Positions 6,119-14,159 of a stretch of 18,504 nucleotides of DNA are shown one piece after another (the first letter of the stretch is position 1; each line of letters begins with the position of its first letter). The DNA lies in contig DEKZ01000121.1 of the NCBI GenBank assembly GCA_002354135.1, forward strand, positions 1 through 18,504. Direction: 5' to 3'. Under the pieces are notes generated by a model that made no database searches, was not told the origin of the DNA, and worked only from the letters and a program-made list of their open reading frames with translations. Origin of the DNA: Massilia sp. UBA2709. Lineage in GTDB: Bacteria > Pseudomonadota > Gammaproteobacteria > Burkholderiales > Burkholderiaceae_D. Both the position numbers and the translations under genes were made by a program.

Positions 6119-8695
6119 TTATTGGTTGGCTTCGGCCACCCGCTTGGCGATGTGCGCCAGGGCCTCATCGACCTGGTCGATCAGGATCAGGCACAAATCG
6201 CCCTCGTTCAGGCGCGCCAGGGCGCGGTCGATTGCGACGAATTCGCCGTAGATCTCCTCGACATGGCTGGTGCGCGACGCGTCCTTCAGGCCCTGGCGCA
6301 GCAGCGCGACCACTTCGCCGTCGGCGCGGCCGCGCTGGCACTGGTCTTCGTACAGCAGCACTTCGTCGAAGGCGGCGCCGAGGATGGCGGTCTGCTGGGT
6401 GATGTCCTGGTCGCGGCGGTCGCCGGCGCCGCTGATCACCACCAGGCGGCGCCTGGCCGGCATGTTCTCCACCGCGCTCACGAGCGCCGCGATCGCGTCC
6501 GGGTTGTGGCCGTAGTCGGCGATCAGGGTCGCGCCCTTGTAATCGAAGACGTTGAAGCGGCCCGGCGCATTGTCGCTCTCGCCGACGAAGGTCTTCAGGC
6601 CGAGCGCGATCTTGTCCCAGGAAATGCCGACGCCCCAGGCCGCGGCCACGGAAGCCATCACGTTCTCGACCTGGAAGCCGACCACGCCGCCGCGGGTGAT
6701 CGGCACCTCGGCCAGCGCAATGCGGTGCTCGAACCTGCCCTGGGCGCAGACCAGGTAGCCATCCTCCACGAAGACGGCGCGGCGCCCCTGCGCGCGGTGC
6801 ATGGCCATCAGCGGGATGGTGCCGTCCTGGGCGAAGAAGGTGACGTCGCCGCGGGTGAACTCGGCCATGTCCGCGACGATCGGGTCGGCCGCGTTCAGCA
6901 CCGCCACGCCGCCTTCGGCGACGTTCTGCACGATCACGCGCTTCAGGACAGCGAGATCTTCCAGCGTGGTGATGTAGTTCAGGCCGAGGTGGTCGCCGGC
7001 GCCGATGTTGGTCACCACCGCCACCTGGCAGCGGTCGAAAGCCAGGCCTTCGCGCAGCAGGCCGCCGCGCGCGGTCTCGAACACGGCGGCGTCCACGTCC
7101 GGGTGCAGCAGCACGTTGCGCGCGCTGCGCGGGCCGCTGCAGTCGCCGCTGTCGATGCGGCGGCCTTCGATGTAGACGCCGTCGGTGTTGGTCATGCCGG
7201 TGCGCAGGCCCGAGGTGCCGAGCATGTGGGCGATCAGGCGCACGGTGGTGGTCTTGCCGTTGGTGCCGGTGACGGCCACCACCGGGATGCGGCCGTCGTC
7301 GCCTTCCTCGAACAGCATGTCGACGATGGCTTCGCCGATCGCGCGCGGCTTGCCGAAGGAGGGCGCCAGGTGCATGCGCAGGCCCGGCGCGGCGTTCACT
7401 TCGACGATGCCGCCGTGCTGTTCCTCGATGGGCTTGAGGACGCTGTCGCAGACCAGGTCGACGCCGCAGATGTCCAGGCCGACCATGTGCGCCGCCGCGA
7501 TCGCGCGCGCCGCCACTTCCGGATGCACGTCGTCGGTGACGTCGGTGGCGGTGCCGCCGGTCGACAGGTTGGCGTTGTTGCGCAGGACCACGCGCTGGCC
7601 TTTCGGCGGCACCGAGTCGGCATCCATGCCCTGCTTGGCCAGGCTGCCCAGGGCGATGTCGTCGAAGCGGATCTTGGTGAGCGAGGTCGAGTGGCCGCTG
7701 CCGCGGCGCGGGTCGAGGTTGACGGTGTCGACCAGCTGGCGCACGGTGTGCACGCCGTCGCCCACCACGCTCGGCGGGTCGCGGCGCGCGGCGGCCACCA
7801 GCTTGTCGCCGATGACCAGCAGGCGGTAGTCGTGGCCCGGCAGGTAGCGCTCGACCATGATGTCGTCGCGGAATTCGGACGCGGCGTTGAAGCCGGCGAC
7901 GATCTGTTCGCGGGTCGTGATGTTGACCGTCACGCCCTTGCCCTGGTTGCCGTCCTTCGGCTTGATCACGACCGGCAGGCCGATCTCCTGGGCAGCGGCC
8001 CAGGCGTCATCGGGGTCGCTGACCGTGCGGCCGAGCGGCACCGGCACGCCGGCGGCGTCGAGCAGCTTCTTGGTCAGTTCCTTGTCCTGGGCGATGGTCT
8101 CGGCGATCGCGCCGGTGGCGTCGATCTCGGCTGCCTGGATGCGGCGCTGCTTGCTGCCCCAGCCGAACATGACCAGGCTGCCCTCGGTCAGGCGGCGGAA
8201 GGGAATGTTGCGGGCCACGGCGGCCTGCACGATGGAACCGGTCGACGGGCCGAGGCGCACGTCCTCGTCCAGGTCGCGCAACTGGGTAAGGGCGGCCTGC
8301 AGGTCGAAAGGCGCATCAATACGGGCGGCCTGGATCAGCTGCTGCGCCAGGTCCAGGGCCAGGCGGCCGACGTCTTCCTCGGAGTACTCGACCACCACCT
8401 GGTAGATGCCGGTCTCGACGGTTGCCGTGGTGCGCGAGAAGGTGACCGGGCAGCCGGCCTGGGCCTGCAGGTCGAGCGCCACGATCTCGAGCACGTGGGC
8501 CAGCGGGATGGTGTCGTCGTGGCCGAGCGGCTGCAGCTGGCCGAGCTGGGGGAAGCGGGCGCGCAGGCGCGTCTCGAAGCCTGGCAGGCTGCCGATCGAT
8601 TCTTCCTCGGGCGTGCAGGCGACGATCGCCTCGACCGAGGTGTGGTGGCTCCAGAGGTTGGGGCCACGCAGGGCCCGTACGCGTGATACTTCCAT
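6119..8695 (-). CDS. cphA: cyanophycin synthetase, full-length (CphA)
   Basis: An 858-residue cytosolic ligase that builds multi-L-arginyl-poly-L-aspartate by alternately adding Asp and Arg with ATP. The N-terminal domain (about 1-160) begins with the family signature VRALRGPNLW. The ATP-grasp domain (about 200-465) shows KPKDGNQGKGV (245-255), GLDICGVDLVCD and IVEVNAAPGLRMH. The Mur-ligase-like domain (about 470-858) has an intact P-loop GTNGKTTT (477-484), FNVFDYKG and the C-terminal YGHNPDA (728-734). Length and domains fit CphA1-type enzymes. One feature is odd: the N-domain motif reads HVLEI (67-71), where many family members, and its neighbour, have HxxEH. The ATG at 8695 is preceded by AGGATTGAAGG, a fair ribosome site. 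It follows cphA' by 94 bases and is probably cotranscribed with it. No cyanophycinase gene is in the window. Confidence 0.95.
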   Translation of the reverse strand: MEVSRVRALRGPNLWSHHTSVEAIVACTPEEESIGSLPGFETRLRARFPQLGQLQPLGHDDTIPLAHVLEIVALDLQAQAGCPVTFSRTTATVETGIYQVVVEYSEEDVGRLALDLAQQLIQAARIDAPFDLQAALTQLRDLDEDVRLGPSTGSIVQAAVARNIPFRRLTEGSLVMFGWGSKQRRIQAAEIDATGAIAETIAQDKELTKKLLDAAGVPVPLGRTVSDPDDAWAAAQEIGLPVVIKPKDGNQGKGVTVNITTREQIVAGFNAASEFRDDIMVERYLPGHDYRLLVIGDKLVAAARRDPPSVVGDGVHTVRQLVDTVNLDPRRGSGHSTSLTKIRFDDIALGSLAKQGMDADSVPPKGQRVVLRNNANLSTGGTATDVTDDVHPEVAARAIAAAHMVGLDICGVDLVCDSVLKPIEEQHGGIVEVNAAPGLRMHLAPSFGKPRAIGEAIVDMLFEEGDDGRIPVVAVTGTNGKTTTVRLIAHMLGTSGLRTGMTNTDGVYIEGRRIDSGDCSGPRSARNVLLHPDVDAAVFETARGGLLREGLAFDRCQVAVVTNIGAGDHLGLNYITTLEDLAVLKRVIVQNVAEGGVAVLNAADPIVADMAEFTRGDVTFFAQDGTIPLMAMHRAQGRRAVFVEDGYLVCAQGRFEHRIALAEVPITRGGVVGFQVENVMASVAAAWGVGISWDKIALGLKTFVGESDNAPGRFNVFDYKGATLIADYGHNPDAIAALVSAVENMPARRRLVVISGAGDRRDQDITQQTAILGAAFDEVLLYEDQCQRGRADGEVVALLRQGLKDASRTSHVEEIYGEFVAIDRALARLNEGDLCLILIDQVDEALAHIAKRVAEANQ

Positions 8696-8789
8696 AAACC
8701 TTCAATCCTTTTAGGGACAGCCGGCCCGTGCCCGGAGGCGGGCGGCGGCGGCGTCATGTTCTTCGGCTCCGGCGCACCGGGCCGTGTGT
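8696..8789 (-). other. spacer between cphA' and cphA
   Basis: This 94-base GC-rich gap has no T-run terminator on the - strand and no convincing promoter, which supports cotranscription of cphA' and cphA. Near the cphA end it carries the AAGGATTGAAGG ribosome site. Confidence 0.5.
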
Positions 8790-10964
8790 TCAATAAATCG
8801 TTTTCTTCGGCGTGGCGTCGAACGCGCGCAGGCCGCCGCAGATCAGGTCGTGCGGCAGGTCCAGCGCCCAGGCCGCGGCCACGGCCGCGAGGATGCTGGC
8901 CGGGTGCTTGACGGTGGCCGGCTTGATCTTGCCGAGGTCGAGCAGGGCGGTCTCCTGCGCGCCTTCGGCCAGCATGATGTGGTTGTCGCGCGCGAAGACG
9001 ACGCGCTCGCCGGCGGTGCGGTGGGCCTGCATGGCGTCGTTGCGTTCGTCCATCGCGTAGAAGATCACGCGTCCGTCGGAGAGTTCAGCCAGCTTGACCA
9101 CTTCCGGATCGGCAGCGTTCAGCACCGCCGCGCCTTCGGACAGGATGACGTCGACCTGGCTGCGCACGACGTTGGCCAGCGCTTCCTGGTCGTGGATGTG
9201 GAATTCCGCCACGTCGTCCAGCTTGCCCATGTCGGTCACCACGCCCACCGTGCAGCGGTCGTAGGGGAGGCCTTCGAGCAGGATGCTGCGCGCGTTCGAT
9301 TCGAACACGGCCGCTTCCATGTTGCGGTTGATGAGCAGGCGCTCGCCCGCCGCGAAGCCGGTGCAGTCGCCTTTTTTCACCTCGCGCCCGTCGAGGTAGA
9401 GGCCCTCGCCGTTGGCCACGCCCGCGTGCTTGCCGGCGGCATTCAGGAGGCAGCCGAGCAGGCGCGCGATCAGGCTGGTGCCGAGCGTGCCGGTGACGCC
9501 CACCAGGGGGATGCGGCCGGTCTCGCCGTCCGCGAACAGGTGCTCGACGATGGCCTTGCCCACGTTGCGCGGCTCGCCGCTGGCCGGCTTGATGTGGGCC
9601 AGCAGGCCCGGGCTGGAATTGACTTCGATGATGGCGCCGCGCTGCTCCTGCAGCGGACGGGTGATGTCTTCGCAGACCAGGTCGATGCCGGCGATGTCCA
9701 GGCCGACCACGCGCGCGGCCAGGGCGGCGGCATGGGCCACGTCCGGATGCACGATGTCGGTCACGTCGTCGGCGACGTTGCCGTTCGGCTGGATCAGCAC
9801 GCGCTGGCCGTCCTGCGGCACGGAATCGGGCGTGAGGTTCTGGCGCTGCAGGTCGAGCAGGATGACCGGGTCCTTCGGATCGACGCGGCCCAGCGGGAAT
9901 TCCTCGCTGTCGCCACGGCGCGGATCGGTGTTGATCTGGCTGTCGCACAGCGCGCTCACGCTGGACTTGCCGTCACCAAGCACCCACAGGGCTTCGCCGC
10001 GCGCGGCGGCCACGACCTTCCTGCCGACCACGAGCAGGCGGTGCTCGTTGCCGGGAATGAAGCGCTCGACCAGCACCGCGCTGCTGTCGCCTTCCTTCGA
10101 GGCGATCGCATAGGCGGCGCGCACGTCGGCTTCCAGCATCAGGTTCAGGGTGACGCCGCGGCCATGGTTGCCGTCGACGGGTTTCACCACCACCGGCAAG
10201 CCGATGTCCTGGGCTTCTTCCCAGGCCTCGTCCGCGCTGCGCACGAGGGCGCCTTCCGGCACCGGCACGCCGCACGAGGCGAGCAGGCTCTTGGTCAGGT
10301 CCTTGTCGCTGGCGATGCCTTCGCCGATGGCGCTGGTGCGGTCGGTCTCGGCGGTCCAGATGCGGCGCTGGGCGGCGCCGTGGCCGAGCTGCACCAGGTT
10401 GCCTTCGGTCAGGCGGATCGAGGGAATGCGACGATCGGTGGCGGCATCGACGATGTTGGCGGTCGAGGGGCCCAGGCAGTAGCGGTCGACCAGTTCGGTC
10501 AGCTGCTTCACGGTGGCCGACAGGTCGAAGGCTTCGTCATTGATGGCGGCCATCATCAGGCGGTGGCCGGCTTCCAGGGCGGCGCGGCCGACGACGGCGT
10601 CGCGGGTGCGGAAGGCCATCTTGTAGACGCCGTGTTCGCCGGTCGAGCGGGTCTTGCCGAAGCCGGTCTTCATGCCGGCCATGTTCTGCAACTCCAGCAC
10701 GATGTGCTCGAGGATGTGGCCGGCCCAGGTGCCGCCGTGCAGGCGCTCGATGAAGCCGCCGCGCTCGCCGACGCCGCAGCGGTGTTCGATCAGGCCCGGC
10801 AGCCAGCTGGTGAGGCGTTCGGTAAAGCCAGGCAGTTTGTTCGAGGGGAAGTCTTCCAGCTCGCCGATGTCGAGCCAGGCCTCGATCACCGGACGGTAGG
10901 TCCAGATGTTCGGGCCGCGCAGGTGGGTCACGCGGAGAAACTTGATGTCATTCTTCTTTGTCAT
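8790..10964 (-). CDS. cphA': truncated, diverged cyanophycin synthetase (CphA')
   Basis: A cyanophycin synthetase paralogue of 724 residues if started at the ATG at 10964 (MTKKNDIKFLRVTHLRGPN). The frame stays open to ATG 11048, but the extra 28 residues do not look like the family and are probably leader. The N-domain has GGTWAGHILEHIVLELQ, with an HxxEH motif (83-87). The ATP-grasp region (about 218-480) keeps KPVDGNHGRGV, GLDIAGIDLVCED and IIEVNSSPG, but the GLRMH that follows in CphA is GLLAH here. The Mur-ligase P-loop is degenerate: TGTLGTSLIA (491-500) in place of TGTNGKTTTV, losing the essential Lys. The protein stops at DATPKKTIY, before the C-terminal Mur domain and its YGHNPDA. Tandem cphA'/cphA pairs are known in Cupriavidus-type betaproteobacteria. 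The clean sequence and conserved flanks indicate a functional gene, not a decaying copy. The role is probably auxiliary to CphA; this is inferred. Confidence 0.9.
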   Translation of the reverse strand: MTKKNDIKFLRVTHLRGPNIWTYRPVIEAWLDIGELEDFPSNKLPGFTERLTSWLPGLIEHRCGVGERGGFIERLHGGTWAGHILEHIVLELQNMAGMKTGFGKTRSTGEHGVYKMAFRTRDAVVGRAALEAGHRLMMAAINDEAFDLSATVKQLTELVDRYCLGPSTANIVDAATDRRIPSIRLTEGNLVQLGHGAAQRRIWTAETDRTSAIGEGIASDKDLTKSLLASCGVPVPEGALVRSADEAWEEAQDIGLPVVVKPVDGNHGRGVTLNLMLEADVRAAYAIASKEGDSSAVLVERFIPGNEHRLLVVGRKVVAAARGEALWVLGDGKSSVSALCDSQINTDPRRGDSEEFPLGRVDPKDPVILLDLQRQNLTPDSVPQDGQRVLIQPNGNVADDVTDIVHPDVAHAAALAARVVGLDIAGIDLVCEDITRPLQEQRGAIIEVNSSPGLLAHIKPASGEPRNVGKAIVEHLFADGETGRIPLVGVTGTLGTSLIARLLGCLLNAAGKHAGVANGEGLYLDGREVKKGDCTGFAAGERLLINRNMEAAVFESNARSILLEGLPYDRCTVGVVTDMGKLDDVAEFHIHDQEALANVVRSQVDVILSEGAAVLNAADPEVVKLAELSDGRVIFYAMDERNDAMQAHRTAGERVVFARDNHIMLAEGAQETALLDLGKIKPATVKHPASILAAVAAAWALDLPHDLICGGLRAFDATPKKTIY

Positions 10965-11283
10965 GTATCGATGTCTTGCCGCCACGGTCCGCTCGTGCAC
11001 CATGATGGCGTTGCCTATGTTTTTCTGCCTGTGCGTTACCGCACCCAAACGGGTCGATGCGGGTCGCTGCGGTACGCATGCTGTATACTTTTGCCGGCGC
11101 GAAGCTTACAGCGGCGCGCCGGATTCCGCCAATTCGCTGCCGTCGCCGGCTTCTCCGGCACTCGCAGCGACGTGCCAAGGTGTCAACCCCGGCAAAATAA
11201 TTCCACCTTTCAAGTAAACCGCCGAGCCGGTCACCGCGTTACCCCTCTATTCAGGACTAGCCCGTCAAGGGCGGCATCACATA
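10965..11283. promoter_or_regulatory. divergent control region between cphA' and the ABC transporter gene
   Basis: This 319-base gene-free stretch separates the two arms of the cyanophycin module. It contains TATACT at 11084-11089 on the + strand; on the - strand the same spot reads TATACA, with a weak CTGTAA 18 bases upstream, so overlapping divergent -10 boxes are possible. Two 10-base direct repeats, GGGTCGATGC and GGGTCGCTGC, lie next to each other at 11051-11070. A nested hairpin lies at 11135-11169. The ATG at 11284 has only a loose purine site (AAGGGCGG) about ten bases upstream. No known operator was recognised, and the promoter calls are tentative. Confidence 0.45.
11135..11169 (+). 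repeat. nested inverted repeat in the ABC transporter leader
   Basis: The outer stem CGCTGC (11135-11140) pairs with GCAGCG (11164-11169). The inner stem GCCGG (11145-11149) pairs with CCGGC (11155-11159) around CTTCT, leaving a symmetric 4x4 internal loop. If transcription starts near 11096, this structure sits in the mRNA leader. No poly-T follows, so it is not an intrinsic terminator. Confidence 0.45.
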
Positions 11284-13569
11284 ATGACAACTCAACAACT
11301 TGCTTCTCCGACCGCGCTGGCGCTCGCCGCCAGTTTCCTGCCTGAAGCCTGGCAGAATGAGGTGCGGAAACAGCTTGCACCAGGGGAAAACGTTTTAAAC
11401 AGCGTGGAGGTTGACCTCGACGCGAAATTACGTTTCGTCAAAGGATTAATTGTCGTCACGACAAGTCGCCTGCTGGCGCGCGCGCCGGGCGAGACCGTCT
11501 GGCGCGACTGGCCTTACCAGCCTGGCCTGGAATTGCGCCACCACGACCACGCCGGGGTCGGCCACATCGAGCTGGTCGACCAGCGGGGCCTGCTGGCGTC
11601 CTGGCGCTTCACCCTGGGCCAGAACCTGCACGCGATCCGCGTGGTGGACGGCTTCAACGACCAGGTGAAAAGCGTCGCCACCGGCATTGCCGTACAGCCG
11701 CCCGAGCAGCACACCTGCCCGAGCTGCAAGGCGCCGCTCGAACCGGACCAGGAGGATTGCCCGATCTGCACCAAGGTGCTGCACACGCCGCCCTCGACCT
11801 GGACCCTGCTGCGCCTGTGGCGCTTCGCCAGGCCCTACAAGGGCCAGCTGATCCTGGGCTTCCTGCTGATGCTCGGCTCGACCGGCGCGCACATGATCCC
11901 GCCCTACCTGACCAAGCCGCTGATGGACAACGTGCTGATCCCGTACCAGAACGGCCAGACCATCGACACCTCGCTCGTCTATTTATATATGGGCGGCCTG
12001 TTCGCGGCGGCGCTGCTGGCCTGGGCGCTGGGCTGGGGCAAGACCTACGTGCTGGCGCTGGCTTCCGAGCGCATCAGCGCCGACCTGCGCTCGACCACCT
12101 ACGAACACCTGCTGCGCCTGTCGCTGGAATACTTCGGCGGCAAGCGTACGGGCGACCTGATGTCGCGCATCGGCAGCGGCTCGGACCGGATCAGCGTGTT
12201 CCTGTCGCTGCACCTGCTCGACTTCCTGTCGGACGTCCTCCTGATCATCATGACCGGCGTGATCCTGTTCTCCATGAACCCCTGGCTGGCCCTGGTCACG
12301 CTGGTGCCGCTGCCTTTCATCGCCTGGATGATCCACGTCGTGCGCGACAGGCTGCGCACCGGCTTCGAGAAGATCGACCGCGTGTGGGGCGAAGTGACCA
12401 ACGTGCTGGCCGATACCATCCCCGGCATCCGTGTCGTGAAGGCGTTTGCCCAGGAAAAGCGCGAAGCCGCGCGCTTCCGCGAGGCGAACAAGCACAACCT
12501 GGCCGTCAACGATAAATTGAACAAGGTCTGGTCGCTGTTCTCGCCGACCGTGTCGCTGCTGACCGAGATCGGCCTGCTGGTGATCTGGTGCTTCGGCATC
12601 TGGCAGGTCTCGCGCGGCGACATCACCGTCGGTACCCTGACGGCCTTCATCGCCTACAGCGGCCGCTTCTACGTGAAGCTCGATTCCATGAGCCGCATCG
12701 TCTCGGTGACCCAGAAGTCGGCCTCGGCCGCCAAGCGCATCTTCGACATCCTCGACCATGTGTCGAGCGTGCCGGACCCGGTCAACCCGATCAAGGTCGA
12801 CAAGGTGCAGGGCAATATCGAGCTGCGCGAAGTCGGTTTCCGCTACGGCAACCGCGCCGTGAACCGCGGCATCTCGCTCAACATCCGGGCCGGCGAAATG
12901 GTCGGCCTGGTGGGCCATTCCGGCTCGGGCAAGAGCACCCTGGTCAACCTGATCTGCCGCTTCTACGACGTGGCCGAAGGCGCGATCCTGCTCGATGGCA
13001 AGGACATCCGCTCGTTTGCGGTCGCCGACTACCGCCGCAACATCGGCCTGGTGCTGCAGGAGCCTTTCCTGTTCTTCGGCACGATTGCCGAGAACATCGC
13101 CTACGGTAAACCGGACGCGACGCGCGAGGAAATCATCGCCGCCGCGCGCGCCGCCCACGCCCACGAATTCATCCTGCGCCTGCCGCAGGGCTACGACTCG
13201 ATGGTGGGCGAACGCGGCCAGGGCCTGTCGGGCGGCGAGCGCCAGCGCATCTCGATCGCGCGCGCCCTGCTGATCGACCCGCCGATCCTGATCATGGACG
13301 AAGCAACCTCCTCGGTGGATTCGGAAACCGAGAAGGAAATCCAGAAGGCGCTCGACAACCTGGTGCAGGGCCGCACCACGATCGCCATCGCGCACCGCCT
13401 GTCCACGCTGCACCGCGCCGACCGCCTGGTCGTGCTCGACCGCGGCGTGGTGGTGGAAGAGGGCAGCCACGACGAGTTGATGGCGCGCGAAGGCGCCTAC
13501 CACCGCCTCTACGAAGCGCAGGCGCGCAACGTGGACCAGGAAATGGACGACGGCAACAAGGACGACTAA
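11284..13569 (+). CDS. cyanophycin-associated ABC exporter half-transporter
   Basis: A 761-residue type IV (MsbA-like) half-transporter with its own ATPase, expected to work as a dimer in the inner membrane. Residues about 1-138 form a cytosolic extension with a bacterial PH-like pattern (GLIVVTTSRLL). A CPSC...CPIC knuckle follows (Cys145, 148, 159, 162), a likely zinc ribbon. The membrane domain (about 185-465) has six hydrophobic segments. The ATPase domain shows Walker A GHSGSGKST (544-552), Gln592, signature LSGGERQR (648-655), Walker B ILIMDEATS (Asp672, Glu673) and His704, all intact. The DUF1854 gene starts three bases after its stop, and cphA' is divergent. From memory, public annotation calls such proteins cyanophycin metabolism-associated ABC transporters; the substrate is not known. 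Codon usage in the first ~60 codons is noticeably less GC-rich than in the rest of the gene. Confidence 0.93.
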   Translation: MTTQQLASPTALALAASFLPEAWQNEVRKQLAPGENVLNSVEVDLDAKLRFVKGLIVVTTSRLLARAPGETVWRDWPYQPGLELRHHDHAGVGHIELVDQRGLLASWRFTLGQNLHAIRVVDGFNDQVKSVATGIAVQPPEQHTCPSCKAPLEPDQEDCPICTKVLHTPPSTWTLLRLWRFARPYKGQLILGFLLMLGSTGAHMIPPYLTKPLMDNVLIPYQNGQTIDTSLVYLYMGGLFAAALLAWALGWGKTYVLALASERISADLRSTTYEHLLRLSLEYFGGKRTGDLMSRIGSGSDRISVFLSLHLLDFLSDVLLIIMTGVILFSMNPWLALVTLVPLPFIAWMIHVVRDRLRTGFEKIDRVWGEVTNVLADTIPGIRVVKAFAQEKREAARFREANKHNLAVNDKLNKVWSLFSPTVSLLTEIGLLVIWCFGIWQVSRGDITVGTLTAFIAYSGRFYVKLDSMSRIVSVTQKSASAAKRIFDILDHVSSVPDPVNPIKVDKVQGNIELREVGFRYGNRAVNRGISLNIRAGEMVGLVGHSGSGKSTLVNLICRFYDVAEGAILLDGKDIRSFAVADYRRNIGLVLQEPFLFFGTIAENIAYGKPDATREEIIAAARAAHAHEFILRLPQGYDSMVGERGQGLSGGERQRISIARALLIDPPILIMDEATSSVDSETEKEIQKALDNLVQGRTTIAIAHRLSTLHRADRLVVLDRGVVVEEGSHDELMAREGAYHRLYEAQARNVDQEMDDGNKDD

Positions 13570-13572
13570 GCA

Positions 13573-14040
13573 ATGACTACTCCGTTTCAACTCAGCCGCA
13601 ACAGCTTCGGCAAACTGGTCTTCACGAGCGCGGAAGGCGAAGAGGTCGTCGGCATCACGCCGGTGCGCGCCTTCCCGATCCAGGCGCCCACGCGCGGCAT
13701 TTCGCTGGTGCGCGAAGGCGGCAAGGAAGTCGCCTGGATCGACGACCTGGCGGCCGTTCCCCAGCAGATCCGCGACCTCGTCACCGAGGAGCTCGAAGGC
13801 CGCGAATTCATTCCCGAGATCCTCACCATCAAGAGCGTGTCGAGCTTCGCCACGCCCTGCACCTGGTACGTGAAAACCGACCGCGGCGATACCGAGTTCG
13901 TGCTGAAGGTCGACGAGGACATCCGCCGCGTGGGCGACGCCTCGCTGCTGATCGCGGACAACCACGGCATCAACTTCCTGGTGCGGGACATGTTCAAGAT
14001 CGACAAGGGCAGCCGCAAGATCCTGGACCGCTTCCTGTAA
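13573..14040 (+). CDS. DUF1854 family protein, cyanophycin-associated
   Basis: A 155-residue soluble protein with no signal peptide or membrane segment. It matches, by eye, the DUF1854 family: an N-terminal FQLSRNSFGKLVFTS, then VRAFPIQAPTRGISLV, a central WIDDLAAVP, and a C-terminal half containing TWYVKTDRGDTEFVLKVDEDIR, with LLIADNHGINFLVRD near the end. No catalytic motif is recognisable. It starts three bases after the ABC transporter stop, with AAGGA about ten bases before its ATG lying inside the end of the transporter gene, so the two are almost certainly translationally coupled. A strong terminator follows. The pairing suggests an accessory subunit or regulator of the transporter; the biochemical role is unknown. 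Confidence 0.88.
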   Translation: MTTPFQLSRNSFGKLVFTSAEGEEVVGITPVRAFPIQAPTRGISLVREGGKEVAWIDDLAAVPQQIRDLVTEELEGREFIPEILTIKSVSSFATPCTWYVKTDRGDTEFVLKVDEDIRRVGDASLLIADNHGINFLVRDMFKIDKGSRKILDRFL

Positions 14041-14058
14041 GCGCATCTGCATCCATGG

Positions 14059-14097
14059 AACCGCCGCCCGGCCAGCAGGCCGCGCGGCGGTTTTTTT
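14059..14097 (+). terminator. strong intrinsic terminator of the transporter-DUF1854 operon
   Basis: AACCGCCGC (14059-14067) pairs with GCGGCGGTT (14084-14092), with an inner GGCC/GGCC extension possible, followed directly by seven T (14091-14097). It begins 19 bases after the DUF1854 stop codon and closes the + strand arm of the cyanophycin module. Confidence 0.9.
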
Positions 14098-14129
14098 CGA
14101 GGATTCCCTCCAATCGCATCGACCTTCGC

Positions 14130-14158
14130 TTGCCCGTCCCGTGGCACGCTGCTAATGT
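14130..14158 (+). promoter_or_regulatory. sigma-70-like promoter of the hydrolase-marR pair
   Basis: TTGCCC (14130-14135) and TAATGT (14153-14158) are spaced by 17 bases. The -35 matches four of six consensus bases; the -10 is weaker. The predicted transcription start near 14165 falls inside the adjacent GTTAAC inverted repeat. Confidence 0.5.
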
Positions 14159-14159
14159 A

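Noticed and set aside
5990..8686. 898-codon open frame on the + strand opposite cphA
   Set aside because: It is the complementary shadow of cphA, with low-complexity His/Val/Ala composition, and its 5' part runs through the inverted-repeat element.
8716..8785. complementary CGGCCCG and CGGGCCG segments between cphA' and cphA as a terminator
   Set aside because: The arms are short, far apart and have no T run on the - strand; such matches are common in GC-rich spacers.
10965..11048. N-terminal 28-residue extension of CphA' from ATG 11048
   Set aside because: The extension has no similarity to the family N-terminus, which begins with the segment just after ATG 10964; it more likely belongs to the leader.
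8784..11345. 853-codon open frame on the + strand opposite cphA'
   Set aside because: Antisense shadow of cphA' that also runs into the ABC transporter start; no domain pattern.
11983..14052. 689-codon open frame on the - strand opposite the ABC transporter and DUF1854 genes
   Set aside because: It covers two unrelated + strand genes and the space between them, which a real gene would not be expected to do; composition is of the antisense type.
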